From: Lithodes maja
Taxonomy: Eukaryota > Arthropoda > Malacostraca > Decapoda > Lithodidae
Direction: 5' to 3'
NCBI GenBank assembly: GCA_037953745.1
Contig: JBAKBP010003181.1
Location: 1 to 64,000 of the forward strand
DNA length: 64,000 bases
The notes beneath the pieces are model-generated. The model was not told the origin of the DNA, did no database searches, and worked only from the letters and a program-made list of their open reading frames with translations. Below, piece after piece: positions 40,305 to 50,894 of this stretch. Numbering within the stretch: position 1 is the stretch's first letter; each line of letters starts with the position of its first letter. Both the position numbers and the translations under genes were made by a program.

Positions 40305-41266
40305 TGTGGTGAAGGAAGAGGTCTTGGCTCTAAGGGAGGTTAATGTTAAACTTCAGAGGGAAGTGGATTTGATTAAAGACGAAAATCTAGCTTTCAAGCT
40401 TAGCCAAGAGGAAATAAAGTCAAGTAAGGGGAAAAGGGAGGAAGTTGATCTAAAATTGTATTCATGGCAGGTTGTTAAAAATACGGGTGGGAAAGTCACA
40501 CTCAAGAAGCAGGATAGTAGAATAGGTATGAGTGTGACAAATACATTCTCTCCTTTGCGAGACGAATGTGAGGGAAAAGATAGTCAGGATAAGGGAGGGA
40601 TAACCGAAGTGCCTGCCGCCGACTCAGCTCCAACCTCTGACGCTGTGCTACCTACCACCACCACTACCCCCACCACCACCACCACCAAGGGAGCTTCTGC
40701 CACCACCGGGGGTTCTCCAACTGCAGCTGCTGGATCCTCCCGAGGGAAAGGTAAGTCTGTGTCCCGAGAAGGTAAGTCTGTGTCGATTGTGGGCGACTCC
40801 ATGGTAAGACATTTAGTTAGGGCTACCCGCACTAAACTTAGGAAGGTTGTGTGTCTGCCTGGCCATGGAGTTGGGAGGGTTTTAGAGAAGATGGACCACA
40901 TCTTGGAAGATAGTGGAGATAATTATCTGTCTCAGTGCCGGAGGTAACGATGTTGGTAAGGGTAGAAGTGAGGAACTGCTGCAGCAGTATCGGGATGTGT
41001 TAGATAAAGTTAGGATGAAGGGAGGGATCCCTGTAGTACATTGTATCCTACCCAGAAGAGGAGTTCCCAAGGAATGGACATCCAGGGCGATTGGTGTCAA
41101 TTGCCGTTTGGAGAAATATTGCAAAGAAAAAGCAATACCATTCATTGATAACTGGGATAGTTTCTATGGGAGAGATGGGATGTACGCAAGGGATGGGGTT
41201 CATCTTTCACGGTTAGGGGTTTCTACATTAGCTAGTTCTTTAGATAGGGTGGTTGTGGGGTTTTGA
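40305..41266 (+). pseudogene. LINE-A ORF1 (copy 2), one frameshift
   Basis: Begins at the VVKEEVLALREV coiled-coil codons, so it lacks about the first 23 residues of ORF1. It is open through the linker and GDSMVRH to about 40918, where a 5-bp deletion (in the DNPIICL codons) shifts the frame. It is then open again at 40925-41266 through GNDVGKGRSEELL and DGVHLSRLG, ending GF and TGA. The Gly-Ser-Asn-Asp block reads GGNDV here, with Ser replaced by Gly. Confidence 0.88.
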
Positions 41267-44200
41267 ACAGAAATATTGAGAGTGTAAATGAGAGGTTAAA
41301 TGGAACAATTTTAGCGTCAGGCGAAAGCGATAAGGATATTCAGTCTCATGCTAAAAATGATGACTATAATGCAAATGATAGTAGTGATGGTGCAACGGAA
41401 GATGGAAATGTCGCTAAAAACAAAGGTAAATTAGGTATAAAGAAAAGAAGTAAATTGAGAGTATATTACACAAACTGTAGGAGTCTATGTAACAAAATGA
41501 ACGAACTTAGAGCCCTTGTTAGCAAAGAAAATATAGACATAATAGCGCTAACTGAAACGTGGATTAATACAGAAACCAGGCATTTTTTAGCAGAATTTGA
41601 TATACCAGGATATAGTTTGTTTAAATATGACCGAACAAGAGGGGTGGCGGTATAGCAGTGTTTGTCAGGAGTACATTAAAAAGCTGTATTAAATCAGGTA
41701 TTAGACTAAATAACGATAATGAAAGTGTTTGGGTAGAGGTTAACGAAGGTAGTGAGACCATAGTTATTGGAGTTATGTATAGACCGCCAAATATGAGTAG
41801 AAATGACGGAACGTCATTATGGGAGGAAATTAAAATGGCATCAAGGTTTAGCAATGTGTGCATTATGGGGGATTTTAATTTTCTGAATATAGATTGGCAG
41901 CATCAAATAGGAGACTCTGATTCTGAGGAGTTTATAGAGGTAGTACAAGATAGTTTTTTATTTCAATTCATAGATACGCCGACTAGAGGTAATAATATTC
42001 TCGATTTAGTTTTCAGTAACAATGAACATATGGTAAATAATGTAGAGATAGGGGACCACCTAGGAAATAGTGACCACAATTCTGTGTATTTTAATATACA
42101 ATGGAAAGGTAATACCAGAGAGAATACAACATTAATACCTGACTTTAGAAAAGCCAATTATGGTGGGTTAAGAAGAGCCCTATTAGCGGACCCTATGGTC
42201 AAAAAATTAAGTCGATCCAGGTGTCCAAATGAGTGTACCCCGTCTCAGGCACCTGTCATCTTAAGTCAGGAAGAGACGTCAACCTTGGTAGATACATACG
42301 ATAATTTTATCAAGTCAGTATTCAATGCACAAAATAAATACATCCCCAAAAGAAAATTTAGATCAACACAGAACCAACCCAAATGGATGAATAATAGACT
42401 ATTAGATCTTCTAGGACAAAAGAGAGGAATATATAGAAAAATTAGAAAAGGCGAAATTCACCTACTTGCTTACTATCAGAATCTATCAAGACAGGTAAAA
42501 AAGGATATTAGGAAAGAAAAAAGAAATTATGAAATTAAGGTTGCCAATGACTCAAAAAATAATCCTAAAGCTTTTTACCAACTATATAAATCCAAGGTTA
42601 GAGATGTAATTGGTCCCCTTAAAACTTCGATAGGAGAAATGACAGAAAATGATTTAGAAATGTGCAGTACATTAAATAGTCAATTTCTTTCCGTTTTCAC
42701 TAATGCAAATTTGGCACAGTTTCCAGAAGTCCGTAAAGTATATAGCGATAGTATAGAAAATAGGTTAAGTACGGTTACTATAAGTAGAAATGATGTGCTT
42801 AAGGAAATTGACAGACTGAAACCTCATAAATCGCCTGGTCCTGATGAGGTATATGCTAGAGTATTAAAAGAATGTAGGGATGAGTTAAGTTACCCATTAA
42901 CATTTTTATTTAATACGTCATTGGAGACAGGTATAGTTCCAGAAGCTTGGAAGCTTGCAAACGTAGTTCCGATCTTCAAAAAAGGTGACAAATCAATAGC
43001 ATCCAATTACCGTCCCATTAGTCTTACATCAATCATAGGAAAGCTACTAGAGTCAATTATTGCTAGTAAAATTAGAAACCACTACATTTAATTTAATAAA
43101 TTCTTCTCAGCATGGATTCACTCAGGGACGTTCTTGCCTTACTAATTTGCTTAGTTTTTTCTCAGAGGTATATGAAGCAGTAGATAATGACAAGTCATAT
43201 GATATAATATATTTAGATTTCAGTAAAGCTTTCGACAGAGTCCCCCATGAGAGATTGATGAGAAAGGTTGAGGCGCATGGAATAGGTGGGGCGTTGTTGG
43301 GATGGATTAGGTCAAGGCTAATTGGTAGGAAGCAGAGAGTCAGCATAAATGGTACGAAGTCAGAATGGGGAGCAGTCAAAAGTGGTGTCCCCCAGGGATC
43401 TGTATTAGGTCCTCTGTTGTTTGTTATATACATAAATGACCTTGATTTAGGTATAACTAGTAGGATAAGTAAATTTGCAGACGATACCAAAATGGGGAGA
43501 ACAATTGATTCAGATAGAGATATAGAGTGCCTCCAAAGGGATCTAGATACCTTACACGAATGGTCAGTAAATTGGCAGATGAAGTTTAACATTGACAAAT
43601 GCAAGGTATTAAAGATAGGGAAGATGCAAACAAATGTTAAATATAAACTAGCTAATGTGGAATTAGAAAACTCGAATTGTGAGAAAGATCTAGGTGTGTT
43701 TGTTAGCAATGATTTGAAGCCTAGACAACAGTGTATAAGCATTCGAAACAAGGCAAACAGGATTCTCGGGTTCATCTCAAGGAGTGTGAGTAACAGAACT
43801 GCTGATGTTATCTTAAAACTTTACTTGTCATTAGTGAGACCCCATATGGATTATGCTGTTCAATTTTGGTGTCCTTATTACAGAATGGACATAGATTCAT
43901 TGGAGAGAGTACAACGTAGAATGACAAAAATGATCCATAATATTAGAAATCTTCCGTATAAAAAAGGTTGAAGAAATTAGGCTTACATTCGTTAGAGAGA
44001 CGCAGAGTTAGAGGGGATATGATAGAGGTGTTCAAGTGGGTTAGTGGGATTAACAAAGGGGACATGACAAATGTACTAAAGCTCAGTGATAGTGAAAGAA
44101 CTCGTACCAATGGTTTCAAAATAGATAAATTTCGTTTCAGAAAAGATATAGGCAAATATTGGTTTGGTAACAGAGTTGTAGATGGGTGGAATGGACTACC

Positions 44201-44342
44201 AAGTGCTATAGTGGGATTAAATCATCGGGACCAGGCGATTTCTGAGGTTTCAGTCTGTCAGTCTGTCAGTCTGGGATCAAGAACGATAGGGAGCTTTAAG
44301 ATAAAATTAGATATGCATATGGACGAGATGGGTTGGGTGTGA
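41263..44342 (+). pseudogene. LINE-A ORF2 (copy 2), three small deletions
   Basis: Starts at the same TTGA overlap with ORF1 as the intact copy. It has the complete domain order (endonuclease, RT, C-terminal domain) but frame breaks at about 41640 (4-bp deletion in the TSKRGG codons), 43083 (5-bp deletion in HLDTF) and 43963 (1-bp deletion in KERL). All catalytic motifs remain in the sequence: TETWINTE, MGDFNF, SDHNS, YLDFSKAFD, FADDTK. Near 44219 the sequence changes from A to A2 type across a 52-bp antisense patch. The 3' UTR and a minimal tail reach about 44545. Confidence 0.9.
44221..44272 (-). other. 52-bp antisense LINE patch at an A/A2 junction
   Basis: Within the 3' end of ORF2, minus-strand sequence of the SPGPDEVYA region (plus strand CGGGACCAGGCGATTTCTGA) followed by CAGTCTGT triplicates is spliced between an A-type left side and an A2-type right side. 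It looks like a templated filler at a recombination or repair junction. Confidence 0.65.
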
Positions 44343-44545
44343 GGGGGATCTGACAGGTGTGGGACAATCGGCGCTCTGTAGATCCCCGTTTTCTGACCGT
44401 TCGGTGAGGTCAGTCCTAATGGTGTTAGTGAGCTGGGCTTTATAAGCCCAGCTTATAAGGCCTTATAGTTGGGGTTGGGTGTGAAAGGGATCTGTCTTGC
44501 TTGGGCCAATCGACTTTCTGCAGACTAACATTTTCTTATGTTCTT

Positions 44546-44611
44546 GCCTTTGATTGACGATTCCGTGTCTGTTTTCTTGTCACACACTTTCAGAACGCGA
44601 TTATACATTTT
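44546..44611. other. Short spacer shared with 60795-60861
   Basis: Sequence GCCTTTGATTGACGATTCCG and onward, identical but for one or two bases to the spacer at 60795. It lies between an A2 plus-strand 3' end and an A2 minus-strand 3' end in both places. Confidence 0.6.
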
Positions 44612-44950
44612 TAGAACATAAGAAAATGGGAGTCTGCAAAAAGCCGATCGGCCCATACAAGGCAGATCCCTGTCACACCCAACCCCAATTACTAGGCCCA
44701 ATTATAGGCCCAACTCACTAATACCTTGAGTACTGACCCCACAAAAACGGTCAGAGATTAACACAAGATTACGGGGGTCTGCTGAGCGCCGATTGGACCA
44801 CACCTGGTTGATCCCCCTCACACCCAACCCATCTCGTCCATATGCCTATCTAATTATATCTTAAAGCCCCCTATCGTTCTTGATCCCACTATATCACTTG
44901 GTAGCCTATTCCACCCATCTACAACTCTGTTACCAAACCAATATTTGTCC
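44612..44950 (-). mobile_element. LINE-A2 3' end fragment
   Basis: Octamer remnant, A2 3' UTR and the last ORF2 codons (about 44820-44950), truncated at 44950 against LINE C. Part of a composite also present at 60862. Confidence 0.8.
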
Positions 44951-46107
44951 TGAACTAATTCTAGAAATTAATTTGATTCTATGTCTCCTGTATTATCTCC
45001 CCAATTTATTCTGCTAAAATTAAAATGTCCTACAATACAAACCTTATTAGACTGACAGGCTCGGGCAATTTCATCCCAGAAATGTAAAAATAACTTACTA
45101 AGCAGCTATTAAGTTTTAAAACGCCAACTGAGTATATAAATTGTAAGCACAATACATATACAGGACACTTCTGGTAATTGTAAGCACAATACATATACAG
45201 GACACTGCTGGTAATTGTAAGCACAATACATATACAGGACACTGCTGGTAATTGTAAGCACAATACATATACAGGACACTGCTGGTAATTGTAAGCACAA
45301 TACATATACAGGACACTGCTGATAATTGTAAGCACAATACATATACAGGACACTGCTGGTAATTGTAAGCACAATACATATACAGGACACTGCTGGTAAT
45401 TTCCTAAACGTATTTTGAAGGAGACCATAACCAAAAATTCACATTTCATGGACTCAGCCTTGATAATAATCTATGAAAATATTGTAATATATTGTATATG
45501 TTTTAGGCTAAATAAAGTTATTATTAGTATTGTTAGTATTTGTTGGTCTGTATATGAGGCCAATTACAACACTGTCATGGCTGTCATTGATTTATAACCA
45601 TACACTTTCACTTTTCCTTTCTAATTTTATATCTGACCTAGTGCAGCAGTTTATCGAATTGGAGACCAAAATTACTACACCTTCGCCTTTTCTCCCTTGA
45701 CGATCTATGTTATACATAGTAAATCCGTTTATTTGATACTCTGCAATTGAATCTCGTGTTTCCGTGTTCATCCACGTTTCTGTAATCATGATAATATCAA
45801 TATTTTCAGTAGAAACTATTGCTTTCAATTCATCTATTTTATTCCGTAAACTCCTGCTATTTGTGTAGTAAGTTCGGAGTTTCGTATCTAGAGCCTTGTT
45901 CACTACCGCAATATTCTCGTTTCTAGTACGATGACCTGAATTGTTTCACCTTAGATTGGGACTACCACATATACTGTAGGCATACCATCTGTTAATTCGC
46001 TATTGTTATTGCTACCTTCAATATTTTACTAGCAGTATTGATACTACCATCAAAGCTTTTACTAGCAACGCTGATTTAATTACAATCCTGTGACTGATAT
46101 ATATATA
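44951..46107 (-). pseudogene. LINE-C endonuclease fragment, duplicate of 34625-35515
   Basis: Same EEP sequence and same inserted (TTA)-tailed retroposon as fragment 4, so the two share a segmental duplication rather than being independent insertions. TYYTNSRSLRNKI (about 45880), TETWMNTETRDS (about 45785) and GLIYRP (about 45555) are readable. It keeps about 60 bp near 44965-45020 that copy 1 has lost, and carries an expanded 37-bp array. Confidence 0.82.
45139..45397. repeat. 37-bp tandem repeat, seven units
   Basis: Units start at 45139, 45176, 45213, 45250, 45287, 45324 and 45361. Each begins AATTGTAAGCACAATACATA and differs by at most one or two bases. The duplicate tract has a single unit (about 34767-34803). 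Because 37 is not a multiple of three, the array is open in three minus-strand frames by accident. Confidence 0.95.
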
Positions 46108-46116
46108 TATATATAT

Positions 46117-46293
46117 GTTTCTAGTCTCTCAGTGGGGATCGAACCATCGACCATCAGAACGATAGCCGACGCTTAATCAATTACACCACGGCAGTCTGAT
46201 TAAGCGTCGGCTATCGTTCTGATGGTCGATGGTTCGATCCCCACTGAGAGACTAGAAACATTTAGTGGCTCACGTGTATTTGTGATATATTCT
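46117..46293. mobile_element. tRNA-like inverted-repeat hairpin element, copy 2
   Basis: Arms 46117-46179 and 46197-46259 are perfect 63-bp inverted copies around a 17-base loop. The right arm carries B-box GGTTCGATCC and an A-box-like region, and is followed by the same TTTAGTGGCTCACGTGTATT body as copy 1 and by (TA)n. The duplicate tract at 35515-35537 has only a TA run, so this element inserted after the duplication or was lost from copy 1. The mechanism is unknown; the TA run is the target. Confidence 0.85.
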
Positions 46294-46345
46294 CAATATA
46301 TATATATATATAAATGAGTGTGTGTTTAAAAAGTCCATTTCCACC

Positions 46346-46659
46346 CACTGTATACATATATACGCCAATTAACCTCTATATGACCAATCAGTCATCGCAA
46401 TTCAAATATTCAATTCAAACGAGCAAATCGGAGCTCTTTGACCTGGCAAGTGACCAATATGGGTGAAGTCCACTGTGAAGAGGGCGGAGCGTCGTGCCCG
46501 ACCTGGAGCATTTAATTGCTCCAGCGACCATGTCACTGAACTAATGACTTGCGGGTCTCCCTCACAGAAGGTCAGACACACACCTGTCTCCGAAGTGTAA
46601 GGACGCGCTAGTGTTAACAAGACAAACTAACAGTGATACCAGGAACTTAGGAACAACTC
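46346..46659. repeat. Right part of the duplicated tract (copy 2), with empty CSD site
   Basis: Matches 37142-37455. It directly follows ATTTCCACC (46337-46345), the uninterrupted target of the cold-shock unit. At 46659 it diverges from copy 1, where LINE A starts. Confidence 0.8.
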
Positions 46660-46913
46660 TAACAACACCATCAATCCACTACCAGATACATCACCAAGGA
46701 GTTGACTAGGGCAGACAACAGCTAAGGTAAGTACTATGACAAACTTTTGGATTTATACTCTTACCATTATTAATGGAAAAACTACAATTCTACTATCTAG
46801 TTGCTCTGCCAGTTATAATTATTAGCTGTAAAATTCTTTGAACGATTCAATTAGTTCAGTAAGTTTGCTCTGTGCTCGGATAGGATTAACAGATGCTGCC
46901 AATTTATTTTGTA
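46660..46913. other. Non-coding stretch, no confident feature
   Basis: No ORF. It contains CAGCTAAGGTAAGTACTATG, which resembles a splice donor, but no exon partner or transcript evidence is visible. Confidence 0.4.
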
Positions 46914-47201
46914 TGTACAAAGGAGTACAAAGGAGTACAAAGGAAATCAAGCAACAACAGGTCTAGTGACCCTTCTAGGTTGCTTGTCCTCCAAAACACT
47001 GAGGATCTAGTGTCCAAACAGTGGGTTAGAGTGGGTAAGGGAACATTGGAAAGGGAATTACTGCCCTGGAACTAATGTCCGTGGCAGGATTAGGAAGTTA
47101 GTAGGGGACAGATGGGTTAGTAACTGAGGGGGGGATAAAATAAAGTTATTCATTTACAAACGCAGTCAGTCGCGGGTTTGATGCGAGATATTTGTCTAGG
47201 C
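46914..47201 (-). pseudogene. LINE-D 3' end: last ORF2 codons, 3' UTR and decamer tail
   Basis: The minus strand encodes the final 19 codons of ORF2 (ending at TAA, 47146-47148), then a 3' UTR, then about three copies of TACTCCTTTG (46914-46944) as tail. The coding part joins in frame to 55521 when the LTR element and one GGAG are removed, proving that it is the end of the D element beyond the LTR insertion. Confidence 0.85.
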
Positions 47202-47205
47202 GGAG

Positions 47206-49065
47206 TGTGACGCATGTCCAGTCTGAGCATGCTGTACAGAACGCCCAGTCATGCCCCACTCTCGCTAGGATCGTCAGGGCAGGAACTTTGGCTGTAGTCT
47301 GTGTAGAATTTCCTAACTTAGTTTATGTGAGTCGTTGTACTATAAGTATTATAAATATGTATTTTGTTTTCATCTGAGTCAACGAGTTCTATTTTATATC
47401 ATTAGTTATAAGTGTTGTGTGTGGGACTTATTTGTAATGATGAGAGGAGAGAGAGAGATTACGTAACAGGGGCCAGTGAGTGCGCCACGCGGCAGGTAGG
47501 CCTAACTCCCCTCCTCCCTCCTCCCTCCTCCCCCTCAGTACGTGGGAAATCCTTTGTCGATCCCAGATTGAGAGAGAATATTACGTAATGATTGTCAGTG
47601 GGCGGTCCTTAGTAGTTTGCGATATGCTCACTAGAGGGCCGAGTATAAAAAGGGAAGTCTCGCCACAATTTCTTTAGAACTCATTAGGCAGAGCGACTTC
47701 TCATATCCCTTGCTACTATACCTATTCTTCCGACTGATGTGAACTTTCTCTACTCTCTGTACCGCCTATCTTCTTCTCTTCCCGACCCTTTTTAACCTCA
47801 ATGATCCCTTTGGTGCAGAGCTAGTCAGCCAAAGTATTATCGCTTGAGTTCTCACGAGATATATGCCTATTAGATAGCCTATTTTGGAAGGGTCAACTTA
47901 GACTAGAATTGATTAATGTTTGTTGCACTCGTATATGCATTTCCCTGTGTATGATTATTAATGTTCCTGTTTTCTGCTGGTCTAAGTAATGCTAGACTGG
48001 GATAAGGCTACTGGAGTTGTGATTCCCTATGTGTATTAGGTTTTGTTGAACCTGTACAATCGCAACGGAGACTTGGGAAGCCTAGGTGGTCTTTCTGACT
48101 GTGTACCTTGTGAGTTTAGCACTGTGTTGCGAGTGAGGGCTTTTGCCTCTGCCACCCAACACTGTGCTAACTCGGTTGCTTTGACTTTGAGAGGATCGCC
48201 AGGAGAGAACCAGATACTAGTGATCTGGATCTCTCAAGAGAGCATCCCGTCAATTAACGTAATTTGGCCGCACAGCCTTAAGGACCTCGCTAGGCTACGA
48301 GCCGCTTGCTCAGCCATTGTTTCCTAGCCTACTACATCCCAGCTAGACTTTGCTCGGTCAGCAGATACAGCATAGTATTGAAGCTTTCCTTATGTATCAT
48401 ATTGTTTATGCACTATTGATTTCATGTGTGGCACGCTTAGCTACTTTAGAGATTAGTGGCCCACGAGCACAATCCTAGTAGGCTATTGCCGGTGCATTGT
48501 CGGAGTACTTCTTTTTAATGTTTGCCATTTACTATTGTCTATTCTTATAATTCTTCTTATGTCAATTTAAAGCCTTTAATGTTAGTTAATTGCCAGTGTG
48601 TTGCTTATTGAATTGCTGTTCAAAATCCGATACTTACTTCTTACGAGTATCCGAGAAGCATCTAACTTAATCAGAAGATTCCTTGCTCGATGCTCGAGGA
48701 CTATTGTTTAACGTAACGTAATAGTGCCGATCCGAAGTAGAGGGTGGAGGACTTCTTAAGTTCTTAGTCAAGGGTGGATTACTTCGGCTTCGGCCAACAC
48801 TATTCTTTGGTGTTGTTGTTTCTTATTTCTTTGTTTGATTGTTGACCAGACTAGATAATTCCTGTCTCTTTATTAGTCTGTTGTGGAACGCTAGTACCGA
48901 GTTCTTGTATACCCCGTTATAGCAGATCGAACTCTGGAGGGTATTGGTGTTTTTTGTTCGGCTGGCAGTACTCTGGGGTTGGGATCGTGTGTTTCCGTTG
49001 TGGCAGCGAGCCGTACTCGAGTCCTGTTTGAGAGCCCTGGTGTACCCGAGTGCCAGGTCGTAACA
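47206..49065 (+). mobile_element. 5' LTR (1860 bp) of a Ty3/gypsy-type element
   Basis: TGTGAC...TAACA ends; directly preceded by GGAG (47202-47205), which also follows the 3' LTR (55521-55524). Nearly identical to 53818-55520 except for about 157 extra bases at about 47330-47490. Differences elsewhere are a handful of substitutions, so the insertion is young. Short open frames within are present in both LTRs and are not conserved-looking proteins. Confidence 0.93.
47644..47651 (+). promoter_or_regulatory. LTR TATA box
   Basis: TATAAAAA in GCCGAGTATAAAAAGGGAAG, the likely core promoter of the LTR. The same sequence is at 54099-54106 in the 3' LTR. The transcript would start about 30 bases downstream. 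Confidence 0.65.
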
Positions 49066-49067
49066 AA

Positions 49068-49085
49068 TGGCGACCTTGCCAGGAT
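49068..49085 (+). promoter_or_regulatory. Putative primer-binding site
   Basis: TGGCGACCTTGCCAGGAT starts two bases after the 5' LTR. TGG matches a tRNA CCA end, and TGGCGACC resembles the site complementary to tRNA-Arg used by 412/mdg1-type elements, but the match weakens after eight bases. Confidence 0.5.
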
Positions 49086-49277
49086 TTTGTGAACAGTATA
49101 AATTTTTGCAGAGTTGTACAACATTTGTTTGTTTGTATTTTAGCATGCATATTGAAGAATATTTTTTTTGTATGGCAATTAGTAAAGCATTTAAGAGACT
49201 CCAGTTAATTTAGTAATTAGTGCTTGCATAAGGAAGTTTAACACTTTTGTCTCGAGAATTTTTTTGTGGACTTCAGT

Positions 49278-50894
49278 ATGTCGTGCACTAGCGCTGACGA
49301 TGAGCGAGAGATGCCATTTGAAGGTGTGCCATTAGTAATCAGTGAGGAGGATGCTAGAGTTTTTGTGAGTAAGCGGTACCACGTGACGGAGGAGAGGCTG
49401 ACTGGGGTGGATGTCTGTGGCTTGCACTTGATAGCCAAGGTTTTGGGCATTTCCAATGTAGTAGGGATGTCCAAGGGGGAGCTGATTTCCTGGGTGTTGC
49501 GTGGGCGACATGGGGTTTCGGAGGAGAGGGCGTTTGGGGGGGTTCCTCCCCAGATCCCCTCTCACTCGACTCGCACAGTGCCGTCCACTCAGTTACCGGA
49601 GGTTAGCACTCTCCCACAGAGGGATGAGAATTGGCAGATTGGAGTGCCCTCGGGTGGTGCACATGGTGGTTCCCCAGTTTTTGCCCCCCCTCCTTCAGTA
49701 GTGGCAGCTCCCTCTTCCTGCCTGTCTCCAGATATGGTATTTAGACTTGAGCTTGCTAAGATTGAGGCTGAGACTAGGAGGCAGGAGAATGAGACTAGGA
49801 GGCAGGAGAATGAGACAAGGAAGCAGGAGATTGAGGCTGAGAATGAGACTAGGAGGCACGAGGCTGAGCTTAGGAACGACTCGGAGAAATATTGTGCTCA
49901 ATTAGATTTAGATAAGACTCGTGCAGAGTCGACAGGGACTCGGATGGGCCGTGAGGGCCAAGTAAGAGAACAGTCCTTGTCCCACTTAGTCAAATTGGTG
50001 CCGGCATTTAGTGAAACTGAAGTCACAGAATTTTTTAATCGTTTTGAGAAGAAGTGTAGGGAGCATAATTGGCCTGAAGAGAAGTGGGCAGCTCTAGTCT
50101 CCTCAAGACTTACGGGTAAGGGTCTGAAGGCTTATGATGCACTGCCTTTAGAGTCTTGCATTGACTACCCAGAATTGAAGAGAGCTGTCCTACGGGCATA
50201 CGAGTTGCAACCAGAAACATATCGATTGAAGTTTCGGGGTGTTACAAAGACTAGGGAGGCGACCTTTCTTGAACATGCCCGGGACTTAAAAGATGCACTT
50301 ACAAACTGGACACGTTCTGAGAAAGCTGAGATGGCTGAACAGTTGACTGAGCTGTTTCTGCTCGAGCAGTTTTATAAGTGTACTGGTGCAGAAATGACTT
50401 TAACTATTAAAGAAAAGAACCCAAAAACTCTACAGGAGGCAGCTGAGATGGCTGACCTCCGGCTATCACTAATTCGTGGGTGCGGGTCTGCCCAGCGTAG
50501 TGAGGCAGGTAACAAGGGGCGTGATGCCCCCCCCCCCCGAGTTAGTGATATACCTTATGCAAACAAGTACAAGAGCTATGATACCAAGACTGACCACAAG
50601 ACTAGCACCGTCCCATTTAAGAAGGGGCCGGGCCCTTCCCAGTACCAAGGGAAGCCCAAAGGGAGTTGGAGTGTTATCAATGTCATAAAAAGGGGCACTT
50701 TGCAAGAGTCTGTCCTAGCAAACCACCTACAGCAGCTGTGTCTTTGGCCTGCAACATTGGTGTGTCTCCGAAGTCTTCTGAGTTTGCCCGGGGCAGTTCG
50801 TCAGAGGCTGAGGCACAGCCAATGTAGAAGCACCTGGGAGGCTCGAACCCTGCTCAGGATGTTTTTTGCGACCATAGAGGGCGGGGTTGCGTGA
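49278..50894 (+). pseudogene. gag-like protein of the LTR element, frame-disrupted before its zinc knuckle
   Basis: ATG at 49278 (MSCTSADDERE). The N-terminal part resembles a small helical/SAP-like module (EERLTGVDVCGLHLIAKVLG). A Ser/Pro linker follows, then a charged coiled coil with near-tandem seven-residue repeats (ETRRQEN, about 49765-49870). Next is a helical capsid-like domain (FSETEVTEFFNRFEKKC to EAAEMADLRLSLI), similar in layout to gag/SCAN-type capsids. The CCHC knuckle CYQCHKKGHFARVC is encoded at 50672-50713, but in the -1 frame, so the gag frame slips or has an indel between about 50640 and 50668. The remaining gag-frame residues to 50894 are out-of-frame translation. A run of 12 C at 50527-50538 is another indel risk. 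Confidence 0.8.

Noticed and set aside
45139..45397. CRISPR array
   Set aside because: Units are strictly head-to-tail with no spacers, and the sequence is eukaryotic.
45030..45449. Three overlapping minus-strand repeat proteins (CICIVLTIT, VLYMYCAYN, PVYVLCLQL types)
   Set aside because: Produced by a 37-bp tandem array read in three frames; the single-copy paralogue has no such ORF.
46725..46745. Splice donor (AAGGTAAGTACT) of a host gene
   Set aside because: A good match to a donor consensus, but no flanking coding exon or acceptor partner could be identified; not called.
46893..47075. Plus-strand 60-codon ORF
   Set aside because: It lies antisense to the LINE-D tail and 3' UTR.
48043..48327. 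94-codon ORF in the 5' LTR, repeated at 54498-54782
   Set aside because: Identical because the LTRs are identical. There is no domain and it overlaps LTR control regions; not supported as a gene.
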